Made by a program: the position numbers and the translations under genes. From Candidatus Protochlamydia phocaeensis (GTDB lineage: Bacteria; Chlamydiota; Chlamydiia; Chlamydiales; Parachlamydiaceae): 64,000 nt of DNA. Position 1 is the stretch's first letter, and every line of letters starts with the position of its first letter. Below, one piece after another: positions 30,042-38,711 of this stretch. The DNA is taken from the NCBI RefSeq assembly GCF_001545115.1, contig NZ_FCNU01000028.1:248001-312000 (forward strand). Direction: 5' to 3'. The notes beneath the pieces were generated by a model. It worked only from the letters and a program-made list of their open reading frames with translations, had not been told where the DNA came from and did not search any database.

Positions 30042-30413
30042 CTATCTTAGATATTTGCGGATAATCTCAATTAAATCATTGGGAAGAAAGGGCTTGGCAA
30101 GAAAATCGTTTAATCCTGCCTCTTGGGTGGTTTCCTGGATGCCCCGCATTGCATGCGCTGTAAGAGCAATAATGGGAACATTTTGATAGTGCTGCCTTTT
30201 CCGTAATAGACGGGTTACTTCCATCCCATCTATATCGGGAAGGGATAAATCCATTAGAATGAGATCGGGTTGATGAGTTTCACAGTAGTTTAAAGCTTCT
30301 TGTCCATGAGACGTGACCACTGTTTTAAATCCATAATAATTGAGGATCTTTTCTGCTAAAATACTATTATCTTCGTTATCTTCTACAATTAAAATTTCTT
30401 TCTTTTCCAACAT
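30042..30413 (-). CDS. Single-domain CheY-like response regulator
   Basis: A 123-residue stand-alone receiver. The acidic pocket is VEDNEDN near the N-terminus, the phosphorylation site is Asp55 in LILMDLSLPDIDG, and the conserved Thr/Ser (ALTAHAM) and Lys (AKPF) positions are present. There is no output domain, so it probably acts by protein contact or as a phosphate shuttle. It is downstream of and collinear with the CHASE-GAF-PAS histidine kinase, across a 560-base repeat-containing gap. It is convergent with the pseudokinase gene, with a 2-base gap. Confidence 0.92.
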   Translation of the reverse strand: MLEKKEILIVEDNEDNSILAEKILNYYGFKTVVTSHGQEALNYCETHQPDLILMDLSLPDIDGMEVTRLLRKRQHYQNVPIIALTAHAMRGIQETTQEAGLNDFLAKPFLPNDLIEIIRKYLR

Positions 30414-30436
30414 GCAGGCATCCTTCCCTTAGAGAT

Positions 30437-30614
30437 TGTGGATCGTCTCTTAGAGGGTATTAAAACCGCTACAGACCTAGATTCGCATTCTTTTCCCTAG
30501 CAAGCGATAGGAGATAGCGCGCAACCTAACTCAATAGGGTTTGCTATCTCCTATTGTCTCCTAGAGAAAGGAATCTCAAATATCAATTAATATGGATTTT
30601 AATCCCCTCTTAAG
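30437..30614. repeat. Dispersed intergenic repeat R2 with inserted palindrome
   Basis: The ends match the region at 57475-57600: both open with a GTGGA...GTCTCTTAGAGG segment and close with ATCTCAAATAT, then a TTTTAAT string. Unlike the 57.5 kb copy, this one contains a 12-base perfect inverted repeat, 30507-30518 with 30543-30554, separated by 24 bases. Confidence 0.55.
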
Positions 30615-30699
30615 CTGCGCCACTCACGTGGCTAAAAATGGTTTTTTGCGTGCTGTCCGCGGGTTCCGGCTGCGCCTCCACTCAGGGCTACTACCCTGC
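30609..30699. repeat. Dispersed intergenic repeat R1, copy 2
   Basis: Starts at CTTAAGCTGCGCC and runs through a GGTTTTTTGCG segment into a GC-richer core with GGCTGCGCCTCCACT and GGCTACTACCC. It aligns with 51387-51478 along its whole length and with 9184-9250 in the core. It directly abuts repeat R2 and a piece of the MITE-like element. Confidence 0.6.
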
Positions 30700-30700
30700 T

Positions 30701-30766
30701 TGTCATTTGTTCATATCTGAGGCTTTGATGCAATCGAAAGGGCAAAAAATCAAAACTGAGGTTTTA
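30701..30766. repeat. Fragment of the MITE-like inverted-repeat element
   Basis: Reads like the reverse complement of one end of the element at 52355-52510: a TTTGTTCA segment, GAGGCTTTGA, then CGAAAGGGCAAAAAA and a CTGAGG end. Only one terminal repeat is present, so this is a remnant. Confidence 0.6.
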
Positions 30767-30973
30767 GGTGTGTTATAAAAATAATTCAAATCACCTGCAA
30801 GGAAATTATGTATAAATCTCTCCTTATTTTTTATTCATCGGGATTTTTTAGAGCGTATTTTTAAGCGCTTTATTTTCTTTTTAAAGACAATTTTCATTAA
30901 AACGACTGAAAAAGAAAAATAAAAGATAGAAGATAAAAGAGTAGATCAAGGCCATGTCCTTGCATTTAAATTC

Positions 30974-33703
30974 TTATTGAGTTTTGGGAAGGATAAGAAT
31001 AAAAGTGCTGCCTTTGCCTTTCTGGCTTTGAACATCAAGCGTGCCGCCATGTAAATCAACAATTTTTTTGCAAATGGCAAGTCCAAGCCCCGTGCCCCCA
31101 AATTTACGGGTAATCGAGCTATCTGCTTGAGAGAAAGGTTTGAAAATTTTAGCAATTTCTTCTGAAGTTAATCCAATACCTGTATCTGTGATTTGTATCT
31201 CAACCGAATGAGGATGGTTGATCAAGACAATTTGAATAAAACCCGATTCTGTAAATTTGACGGCATTCCCCAATAAATTTAAAAGTACTTGCTTGACGCG
31301 GATTTTATCTATTTCCATTAGAATATAGGGGCGGCCGATAAATAGCTTGATAGCAAGCTGCTTTTGTTGAGCTAAGGGTTGGATTTCCTCAATGCAGGAA
31401 TTAATAATTTCGACGATGTTTTCAGGAGAAATTTCTAATTCCATCTTATTGGCTTCAATTTTTGCCAAATCTAAGATGTCATTAATTAGCGTTAATAAAT
31501 GAAAGGACGATTTTTCGATCTTTTTTAAGCTGCCTTGCTGCTGCTCGTTGATGGGACCGTCCATGCCCATTAGCAGGCATTGATCAAAGCCAATAATTGC
31601 ATTAAGAGGCGTGCGCAGCTCATGGGAAATGGTTGCCAAAAATTCACTTTTGGCTTGGTTGGCGGCTCTTGCTTCTTTCATGGCTTTAATGAGCCTTTGT
31701 TCATATTCTTTCCTTTCCGTAATATCGCGAATAATGACAGTATCAAAATAGAGAGAGCCGCTTTGCCAACGGGTATGAGAAATTTCTACGGGAAAATTTT
31801 TTCCATTCTTATGTTTGCCTCCCATTTCCATCGATTTCGTAGATTCAAAATGTTGAATGCTTTGGTGGGGCAGAATGAGGCTGAGCGGTTTTCCTAAGAT
31901 TTCTATTTCCGCATAGCCGAATATCTGCTCGGCCCCATAGTTCCAGGACATAATTTCTCCTTTTTCAGAAACCGAAATAATGGCATCAATGGCTTTTTGG
32001 GTAATAAAGCGCAGACGCTCCTCGCTTTCTTGAAGGGCTTTTTCAACTTTCCGCCTGGCCGATTGTTCAATCATAATGGAAATAATATCAGCAATGGTCT
32101 GTCCAAAGTGGCGGTCCTCTAGCGCCCAATCTCGATGATCTCGGGTTTCTTCGCAAAACAAGACTCCGAGCAGTTTTCCTTCAAATATGATGGGAATATC
32201 TAGTTTAGAGATAATATGAAAAGTCGCTAGATAAGAGGCTAGCTCTTGATTTAATTCGGGATTATCGATTGATGGAATAATTAAATGGGAACGCTTTCTT
32301 AATGTTGTAAAATAATGGGGAAAATAAGAGGAAGAAAGCTCGAGATGATCGGAAAAAGAATGGGTCGAAAAGGAATACAGACCAGCGCAAGAGAGGACTT
32401 CATTTTGCGGTTTAGACTCGTAAAACCAGATGCTTACACGGTCGACTTGCATAACCGCAGCGGTTCGCAGCGTTACCTCATGGATGGCATTTTTCAATTC
32501 CGAGGTTGTAAACTTGGTCAGGTATTCTAAGGCTTCATGACGTCTTTGCAGATAACGCTGTTTTTTTGTCCAATCCTCTTCAATTCGCTGTCTTTCATGA
32601 ATTTCTTGTTGCAAAATACGGTTAATTTCAGCCAATTCTTCCGTTCTTTTTTTAACTTCTTGTTCAATTAACAAGCGTTGATTGACCAAGACTAAAAAAT
32701 AAAAAGTTGTTAAGCCCGAGAGCAGCAGGCCGATAATCGGCACCTCCCAATGAGTGGTGTTTTTATATTGGTTGAAAAAGTAATGAGTGGGTGTGGCTTC
32801 AATCGTCCAAGAACGGTTACCCATATTAAAGGTATGGCTGCGTGTCCATTGTTTCCATTGCGCAAGGGGTTTCTCTATCTTCTCATTGTTGCCTGTATTC
32901 CAATATAAAAGCTTTCTACTTCCATTATGATTGTCATAAATTCCAATATTAATGCCGTTAGAATCAATGCGGGTTCTTATTCCTTGTACAATCGTTTCAA
33001 AATCTGAAAGCCCAATGAGGACACCTCTCAATAAGCTGTCTTTGTTGGGACGCCCTTGGCTATTATAATCCGCAGAAAAAATGGGATCGAACAAAAAGAA
33101 TCCTTGCTTAAACCCATCCTGAAAAAAGGCAACTGTGTCTGAAATGACGACCGAAGAATAATCGGCAACGTGATCTAATAAATATTTAAAATCCGAAAAA
33201 AATTTAATATCGATGTATAAGGGATTTCGAGAATGGGAAATTTCCAAATAATTAAGCGGGAAAAAATGATTGGTTCGTTTGGCTTCTTCATCAAAAGAAA
33301 TAAAATTCAAAGAAGTCTTTTGATCCCAAGGGGGAAATTCCTTATTGTCACTTGAAAACCAACCGATTTCCACTAAATTGGGATAAAGGTCAAGAGAGTT
33401 GCGGACAAAATAATGAAAGTTATGTTCATTGACCTCGGATGACGAATAGTAAAATTGTTTAATATAATCCATCTGCTCGATTGTATCTTCCAGCGCTTCT
33501 TGGATAATATATAAACGGATATCTGATATGCGGTTAAATTCCGATTGGAGATGATTGAGATCGTCGAGCTTATAATAGCGGTAAGCGCCAAAAGTCAGAA
33601 GGCATCCTAGAAGGAAAATGATTAAGGCCAACCCGTAGTATTTAAGTTGGCCGGGATAGGCATGCCAGGATAGAAAAGTGAATTTAAAAGGGTTGGTATT
33701 CAT
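30974..33703 (-). CDS. CHASE-GAF-PAS sensor histidine kinase
   Basis: A 909-residue membrane kinase. Two membrane segments (about residues 18-38 and 320-342) enclose a CHASE-type periplasmic sensor ([24 protein letters not shown]). A coiled linker, a GAF domain (about 385-555) and a PAS domain (about 570-680) follow. The dimerisation helix holds the intact [14 protein letters not shown] with phospho-accepting His694. The ATPase domain keeps [17 protein letters not shown] and GGTGLGLAI. It should autophosphorylate and pass phosphate to a receiver. Candidates are the CheY-like protein downstream, the receiver of the pseudokinase, or the REC-Hpt protein, whose gene is divergent across a 156-base gap. 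The ligand is unknown. Confidence 0.93.
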   Translation of the reverse strand: MNTNPFKFTFLSWHAYPGQLKYYGLALIIFLLGCLLTFGAYRYYKLDDLNHLQSEFNRISDIRLYIIQEALEDTIEQMDYIKQFYYSSSEVNEHNFHYFVRNSLDLYPNLVEIGWFSSDNKEFPPWDQKTSLNFISFDEEAKRTNHFFPLNYLEISHSRNPLYIDIKFFSDFKYLLDHVADYSSVVISDTVAFFQDGFKQGFFLFDPIFSADYNSQGRPNKDSLLRGVLIGLSDFETIVQGIRTRIDSNGINIGIYDNHNGSRKLLYWNTGNNEKIEKPLAQWKQWTRSHTFNMGNRSWTIEATPTHYFFNQYKNTTHWEVPIIGLLLSGLTTFYFLVLVNQRLLIEQEVKKRTEELAEINRILQQEIHERQRIEEDWTKKQRYLQRRHEALEYLTKFTTSELKNAIHEVTLRTAAVMQVDRVSIWFYESKPQNEVLSCAGLYSFSTHSFSDHLELSSSYFPHYFTTLRKRSHLIIPSIDNPELNQELASYLATFHIISKLDIPIIFEGKLLGVLFCEETRDHRDWALEDRHFGQTIADIISIMIEQSARRKVEKALQESEERLRFITQKAIDAIISVSEKGEIMSWNYGAEQIFGYAEIEILGKPLSLILPHQSIQHFESTKSMEMGGKHKNGKNFPVEISHTRWQSGSLYFDTVIIRDITERKEYEQRLIKAMKEARAANQAKSEFLATISHELRTPLNAIIGFDQCLLMGMDGPINEQQQGSLKKIEKSSFHLLTLINDILDLAKIEANKMELEISPENIVEIINSCIEEIQPLAQQKQLAIKLFIGRPYILMEIDKIRVKQVLLNLLGNAVKFTESGFIQIVLINHPHSVEIQITDTGIGLTSEEIAKIFKPFSQADSSITRKFGGTGLGLAICKKIVDLHGGTLDVQSQKGKGSTFILILPKTQ

Positions 33704-33859
33704 AGCCTCATGATTAAGAATACAATTGATAGAATCCGCTTTTTCCCGGCTATTTAATTAAACTGACATAAGATAAATTTATCTACTTTTCTGCTTTATA
33801 CCGTTGATATATTTTTATTTAAATGCTTAATTGATATGTGATTAAACAGGATAGAAATT

Positions 33860-36340
33860 ATGCTGCCTTTTTTTTCTAAAAAATGGGAAAAAATTCAAGC
33901 CTGGCTGCAAGCAGCGGCGAAGAGTCCTGCTAAACGGGAAGACATGGCCTACCACGTCTTATGCGTAGATGACGACCCTGACTTTTGCGCCTATTTGCAG
34001 CAATTGGCAAGCTCTCTAAAAATCGGACTGGATAAAGCCTATTCAATTGAAGAGGCCAAGCAAAAAATAGAAGAGGGGGGGCAGTACCAGGCGTTTATCA
34101 TTGACGGTCATCTGCCGGATGGGTCTGGATTTGAGTTAGTTGCTTGGCTCAGGGAAAAGAAAAAGCTTGATCTGCCAATAGGCTTTCTTTCGCGCATTTA
34201 CCACGATGCTGCAAGTTTCCGCATTCTCAAGGAAGCTTTAAACGTCGATTTAGTGCTGGAAAAGCCCATCAATCCTCAGGAAGCCGAATATCTTTTCAAG
34301 CAATTATGCCATATTGAACCCACGTCTTCTTTGGATCAGCCGCTTCCCGCAGATTTTTTAGCCGATATAAGAGAGGCTTATCAAAAATCTATCTTTGATA
34401 AGATTGAACGCTTGGAAAAATTAATTTTAATCGTTCAAAAAGAGCCTACTATTGAAAATGTCCAAGTTCTAAAAGCAGATGTCCATAAGATCGCAGGAAG
34501 TTCGGGCTCTTATGGCTATTTTAAAGTCAGCCAATTATGCAAACAGCTTGAGGACGAACTCTCTCGGCAAATCGAGGCTCTTCGCTTGGGAACATTCAAT
34601 CCCTCTTGGACGGCTTCTTTGGATGAATTTTTTACAAAAATCAAAATGGGCTTTCAAATGGCAGAACGGGAAGGCGGAGAGCAGAAAAAAGAGCCCGGTT
34701 CCTTTCAACACAGCGCGCTTCTCTATGCGATAACGGCAGATCAGCCTTCGATTGCATGCCTAGAGCAAAGCGGAAAGGACAATGTAGCTGCGGCCTTGAT
34801 AGAAGAAAATCCTGAAGTTGCCATAAAAAAACTTTTCTCTTCAGAGATTGTTCCCCACGTTCTTCTGGTACAAGCTCATTATGATCACTCTAGCCTAACG
34901 GGCGAAGATTTGATCCGCAGTTTTTATCAAAGAGAAGATAGCTTTTTTAATTCTATTGGATTTTTAACTGAAAGCCAAGACAGTAATAAGCAAGCAGAAG
35001 CCATTAAAGAAGGCCTTGCTTTAGTTTCAACGCTTCCTCTGTCTACGCAAGCCCTTAAGCTTTTATTAGAGCCTCCTCCCTCGCAGCCGATTTTGGAAGG
35101 GTATAAAGTTCTCATTGCAGATGACGATCCAGATGTCTGTCAATATATTGTACAAGCGTTAAAGCCATTGGGCGCGGAATTAGAATGGACAACAAATTTT
35201 TCTGAACTATCTGCAAGGGTATCGCACTTTCAGCCGGATGTCATTCTATTGAATATCAGTTTATCCGACGAAAATTCTTTTGAAATACTGAATCAATTAA
35301 AAAGCCTCCATAATGACAATCTCTTAATTGCCATGGTGACGGTTAGTCAAGAGGCTCGCTTGATTGAAAAAGTCTATGAGGCCAACGTCGACGATATTTT
35401 ATTTAAACCCCTTGATCGCGTGACTTTACAAAAGCGTCTTTTCAGTTCGCTCAAAAAAATGTATCGGCTGGCTTATAAAACCCATCACAATGCTTTGACA
35501 GGTTTATTTAATGCCCAGGCTTTTTATGACTATCTACAAAAAAGGTATCTGCAAGGCTATCATTTTTCAGCGGCGCATACCCTGGCTATTTTAGAGTTAA
35601 GCCCGCTAGAAGGTGTATCCGATCAAGAAGATCATTTACCTGAAGAGCATATCTTAAAAAAACTCAGCCAGTCCATTCCTGATTTGTTTAAAAAATGCGA
35701 AATGGCTGCTTATTTGGGCAAAGGACGCTTTGGATTGATCTTCAATGATATCGATGAACATTTTGGCCGCCTCTTCCTTCAACACTTTTTAGAGAATCTA
35801 AGCCGGGATGTTCCGGACTCTAAAGATATTCATTTTCACGGCGTCGTCTTATCTTTATTAAAAAATTATCAAAGCTTGGAGCAAATTAATCAGGATATAG
35901 AAAAAGCCTTAACAAAGGCAAAGCAGGACAATCAGCAAATCAGTGTCCTCACGCTTAGCGAACCAGAAGTGACCAAGGGACAAAAAGTGCTTCTTACGGG
36001 AGAAGCCTCTTTCTCTTTAGATCCACTAAAACAAGTGTTTGATCAATCCGGTTTTGAAGCCATGCAAATCGAGTGGGCAGAAGAAGAGATAAATGAACGG
36101 CTAAGCGCCAATCAATCGACATGGCCTTTGTTAGTCTTAAGCGGTCCCTTAGCAGGAACACACGCACAGACTTTGCTAAAACGAGCAAATGCCTCTATGC
36201 ATCTGCATATTCCCATTCTTTTCTTTTCTAAATTAAAGTCTCCCCATTATTTAATTCGGTTATTAAACGAATTAGATTATCTTCGTTATCCTTTCAAGTT
36301 AATTATTTTAATTGAAGAGATGGATATTGAAAACGCTTGA
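33860..36340 (+). CDS. REC-Hpt-REC-degenerate GGDEF multidomain signalling protein
   Basis: An 826-residue cytoplasmic protein. A first receiver (about 30-155) keeps the acidic pair VDDDPD and Asp82 in IIDGHLPDGSG. A phosphotransfer (Hpt) domain follows with His209 in ADVHKIAGSSGSYG. A second receiver (about 410-535) has ADDDPD, but the phosphorylation site is Asn465 in VILLNISLSDENS. A diguanylate-cyclase-like region begins at HHNALTGLFNAQAFYDYL, but the GGDEF signature reads GKGRF at 620-624, so catalysis is unlikely. A last receiver-like segment lacks the Asp. The gene is divergent from the CHASE histidine kinase. It is probably a phosphorelay protein with protein-binding output. Confidence 0.85.
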   Translation: MLPFFSKKWEKIQAWLQAAAKSPAKREDMAYHVLCVDDDPDFCAYLQQLASSLKIGLDKAYSIEEAKQKIEEGGQYQAFIIDGHLPDGSGFELVAWLREKKKLDLPIGFLSRIYHDAASFRILKEALNVDLVLEKPINPQEAEYLFKQLCHIEPTSSLDQPLPADFLADIREAYQKSIFDKIERLEKLILIVQKEPTIENVQVLKADVHKIAGSSGSYGYFKVSQLCKQLEDELSRQIEALRLGTFNPSWTASLDEFFTKIKMGFQMAEREGGEQKKEPGSFQHSALLYAITADQPSIACLEQSGKDNVAAALIEENPEVAIKKLFSSEIVPHVLLVQAHYDHSSLTGEDLIRSFYQREDSFFNSIGFLTESQDSNKQAEAIKEGLALVSTLPLSTQALKLLLEPPPSQPILEGYKVLIADDDPDVCQYIVQALKPLGAELEWTTNFSELSARVSHFQPDVILLNISLSDENSFEILNQLKSLHNDNLLIAMVTVSQEARLIEKVYEANVDDILFKPLDRVTLQKRLFSSLKKMYRLAYKTHHNALTGLFNAQAFYDYLQKRYLQGYHFSAAHTLAILELSPLEGVSDQEDHLPEEHILKKLSQSIPDLFKKCEMAAYLGKGRFGLIFNDIDEHFGRLFLQHFLENLSRDVPDSKDIHFHGVVLSLLKNYQSLEQINQDIEKALTKAKQDNQQISVLTLSEPEVTKGQKVLLTGEASFSLDPLKQVFDQSGFEAMQIEWAEEEINERLSANQSTWPLLVLSGPLAGTHAQTLLKRANASMHLHIPILFFSKLKSPHYLIRLLNELDYLRYPFKLIILIEEMDIENA

Positions 36341-36434
36341 TTGTAATAAAAAATCGTTTTATTCTAATCGTTTTTTTTAAATTGTTGAGTTTTTTGCTGT
36401 TAAATGCTTGAAATCAGGTTTGTTTGGAATTTAA

Positions 36435-37745
36435 ATGAAAAATCATGTTCTCCTAAAAGTTTTTATTGCTCTTGCGCTGGGCATTTTTGCGGGTTGGATA
36501 ACGGGGACAGATCAAGCCATAGGTGGAGTGTCTTATGTCAATATTTACAGCTTGATTGGTCAGCTATTTTTGAATGCCCTCCATCTTGTCGCTGTTCCGC
36601 TTGTCTCTGCTTCGATCATTTTAGGCGCTGCCAAGATGGCATCCGATTCTTCTTTTGGCCTGTTGGGAATTAAGACATTCGGTTTTTATCTTTTATCCAT
36701 TTCTTTAGCTATTTTAGTTGGAATAAGCGGCTTCTTTTTTATTTTTTCTGAAATATCAGCTGATCCTCTTGCCTCTATGTCAGCAGTCAATCCTGCACAT
36801 GCCCTTCCGGTTAATCTTCAACCGCAGGCAGGAGGAGCTTTTGAGACTTTCACCCAAATTCTTTTTAGGCTTATCCCTTCAAATATTTTAGCGGCTGCTT
36901 CGCAAGGGCAGATGCTAGGATTGATTGTTTATAGTATTCTTTTTGGATTTTTCCTTTCTAAAATAGAAGCTGGATCTGCGTCGGTGATTTTGAAGTTTTG
37001 GGAAGGAATTTTTCAAATCACAATGAAAATGACTTATTTAATTATGACAGCGCTTCCCATCGGCGTATTTGGATTAGTCGCTAAGGTGACGGCGACAACA
37101 GGGTTAGAATCTATTGCCTCATCGGCTTGGTATTTTTTAACTGCTATTGCAGGCTTGCTTGCCTATAGTTTTGTGATTATTCCCATGCTGTTGATTGTCA
37201 TTGCGAAGGTCAATCCCATTCCCTATTTTTATGCCCTATCTCCCGCTCTTTTCACTGCTTTTTCGACAAGTTCGTCCGCTGCCACTTTGCCCATTACACT
37301 GGAATGCGTTGAAAAGCGAGCAGGCGTGTCTAATCGCATTTGCAGTTTTTCCATTCCGCTTGGAACTTCTCTCAATATGTCAGGAGGGGCATTATGCATG
37401 ACCGTTGCTTCCCTTTTCATTGCTACGGTTTATGGAGTTCCTCTTAATGTCCATACGATCGGCCTCATTGGGTGTATGGCGCTTTTGACGTCGATGGGCG
37501 TTGCCGGCATTCCCTCTGCTAGCCTGATCTCGGTGACATTGATTCTCAATACAATTGGGGTGCCTGTTGAAGGCATAGGGTTAATTATTGCTGTTGATCG
37601 CATCTTAGATATGCTGCGAACAACGGTGAATGTGTTGGGGAATGCCACTTGCGCTGTCTTGATTGCTCGCTCTGAAGGAGAATCATTAGCGAAAGAGCTG
37701 GTCGATTTCAAGAGCCAAGCGGGTAAGCTGCCTACATCGTTTTAA
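36435..37745 (+). CDS. Dicarboxylate/amino acid:cation symporter (DAACS family)
   Basis: A 436-residue polytopic membrane protein. Features of the glutamate/aspartate/dicarboxylate symporter family are visible: a Ser-rich re-entrant loop AFSTSSSAATLP, then SIPLGTSLNMSGGA, the second hairpin TSMGVAGIPSASLI, and DRILDMLRTTVNVLGNA, whose Asp, Thr and Asn positions bind substrate and sodium in the family. It probably imports glutamate, aspartate or a dicarboxylate with Na+ or H+, as expected for a host-dependent bacterium. The ATG at 36435 is preferred over an overlapping frame with no family match. The gene is convergent with the cyclophilin gene. Confidence 0.9.
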   Translation: MKNHVLLKVFIALALGIFAGWITGTDQAIGGVSYVNIYSLIGQLFLNALHLVAVPLVSASIILGAAKMASDSSFGLLGIKTFGFYLLSISLAILVGISGFFFIFSEISADPLASMSAVNPAHALPVNLQPQAGGAFETFTQILFRLIPSNILAAASQGQMLGLIVYSILFGFFLSKIEAGSASVILKFWEGIFQITMKMTYLIMTALPIGVFGLVAKVTATTGLESIASSAWYFLTAIAGLLAYSFVIIPMLLIVIAKVNPIPYFYALSPALFTAFSTSSSAATLPITLECVEKRAGVSNRICSFSIPLGTSLNMSGGALCMTVASLFIATVYGVPLNVHTIGLIGCMALLTSMGVAGIPSASLISVTLILNTIGVPVEGIGLIIAVDRILDMLRTTVNVLGNATCAVLIARSEGESLAKELVDFKSQAGKLPTSF

Positions 37746-37792
37746 GAAAGGGAAGACAAAATAAATTCAAAACTCCAGTTATTGAGCAGATT

Positions 37793-37815
37793 CTCTGCCT
37801 TCTAGGAAGGCAGAG
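37793..37815. terminator. Stem-loop between convergent symporter and cyclophilin genes
   Basis: A perfect 10-pair stem (37793-37802 with 37806-37815) with a 3-base loop. No T run follows on either strand, so it is a stable hairpin at a convergent junction rather than a classic intrinsic terminator. Confidence 0.5.
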
Positions 37816-37828
37816 AGGAGAGGGGCGA

Positions 37829-38410
37829 TTAAGACGCTTTAGAATTGCCATCTTTAATGGTAATGCGCAAGATCTTTTGATCTTCAACAGGGCGGTCTCC
37901 GGGGCCTGTTTTAGTCGATTCGATCTTTTGTACGATATCATATCCCTTGATCACTTCGCCAAAAATGGTGTGCTTTTTGTTTAACCAAGGAGTCGCAGCT
38001 GTCGTAATAAAAAATTGGCTGCCATTCGTCTTGGGACCGGCATTGGCCATGGCTAAAAGGCCTGGTTTATCAAATTTAACCGCATCTGTCACTTCATCTT
38101 CAAATGGAGTTCCCCAAATGGATTTTCCGCCGCGGCCTGTTCCAGTAGGATCGCCTCCCTGAATCATAAAACCCTTAATCACGCGATGGAAAATTACATT
38201 GTTATAATAACCGTCCTGGGCATGCTTGATAAAGTTTTCTGTTGCTTTGGGCGCAATATCCGGTCTTAAGGCAACTTCAATGTTACCTTGAGTTGTTTCA
38301 ATAACAGCAATGGGATGTTGGGGCATAGATGTCTCCGTGGCATGTAGAGGAGTTAAACAATGAACACAAAAAGCAGCTAAAGCAAAAAATGCAAATGTCA
38401 AAACTTTCAT
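37829..38410 (-). CDS. Secreted cyclophilin-type peptidyl-prolyl cis-trans isomerase
   Basis: A 193-residue protein. An N-terminal signal peptide (hydrophobic residues 3-22, likely cut near HATETS) sends it to the periplasm. The cyclophilin core follows with VIFHRVIKGFMIQGGDPTGTG, GPKTNGSQFFIT and WLNKKHTIFGEVIKG, which contain the catalytic Arg and the substrate-pocket Phe, Gln and His positions. It catalyses proline isomerisation in exported proteins. The length fits bacterial PpiA-type enzymes with a signal peptide. Confidence 0.93.
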   Translation of the reverse strand: MKVLTFAFFALAAFCVHCLTPLHATETSMPQHPIAVIETTQGNIEVALRPDIAPKATENFIKHAQDGYYNNVIFHRVIKGFMIQGGDPTGTGRGGKSIWGTPFEDEVTDAVKFDKPGLLAMANAGPKTNGSQFFITTAATPWLNKKHTIFGEVIKGYDIVQKIESTKTGPGDRPVEDQKILRITIKDGNSKAS

Positions 38411-38711
38411 TATTTCTCCAGGTTAAAGTAAAGTGGATAAACACTAAGAAGCATAGCGAAGCCTATTATTTATCGCAGCTAAATTTTAAAATGGGCGGCT
38501 TGAAGTTGGTTCTCATTCGCAGGCTTGTGCAGGCTCAGGGTGATCAAAAGCTTTTGCAAGAGCAGAGACATTGAAATTATTATGAATTTGCAGGCAAGGT
38601 CTTATATTTGATGTTGTTTTAGCTTATTTTTCTTTATACAATCTTATTAATAAACTTCTAAAATTTATTAAAAATTTTATTTTTTATATATCTGCTACCA
38701 AGCTCAATAAT
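38411..38711. other. Intergenic region with no recognised feature
   Basis: A 301-base region between the divergent cyclophilin and hypothetical genes. The cyclophilin side carries its ribosome site (GGAG before the ATG, read leftward). The half next to the hypothetical gene is AT-rich. A short rightward frame here continues from inside the cyclophilin gene and looks like chance. Confidence 0.5.

Larger units (their letters stand above)
30414..30973. other. Repeat-mosaic intergenic region
   Basis: This 560-base stretch carries three dispersed repeats in series: R2 (about 30437-30614) with an internal palindrome, R1 (30609-30699) and a fragment of the MITE-like element (about 30701-30766). The last 200 bases are AT-rich with no further feature. 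No gene is visible. It separates the response-regulator gene from its probable partner kinase gene. Confidence 0.6.

Noticed and set aside
38329-38574. An 81-codon rightward frame across the cyclophilin start and the next gap
   Set aside because: Half of it is antisense to the cyclophilin gene, and I see no ribosome site or family resemblance.
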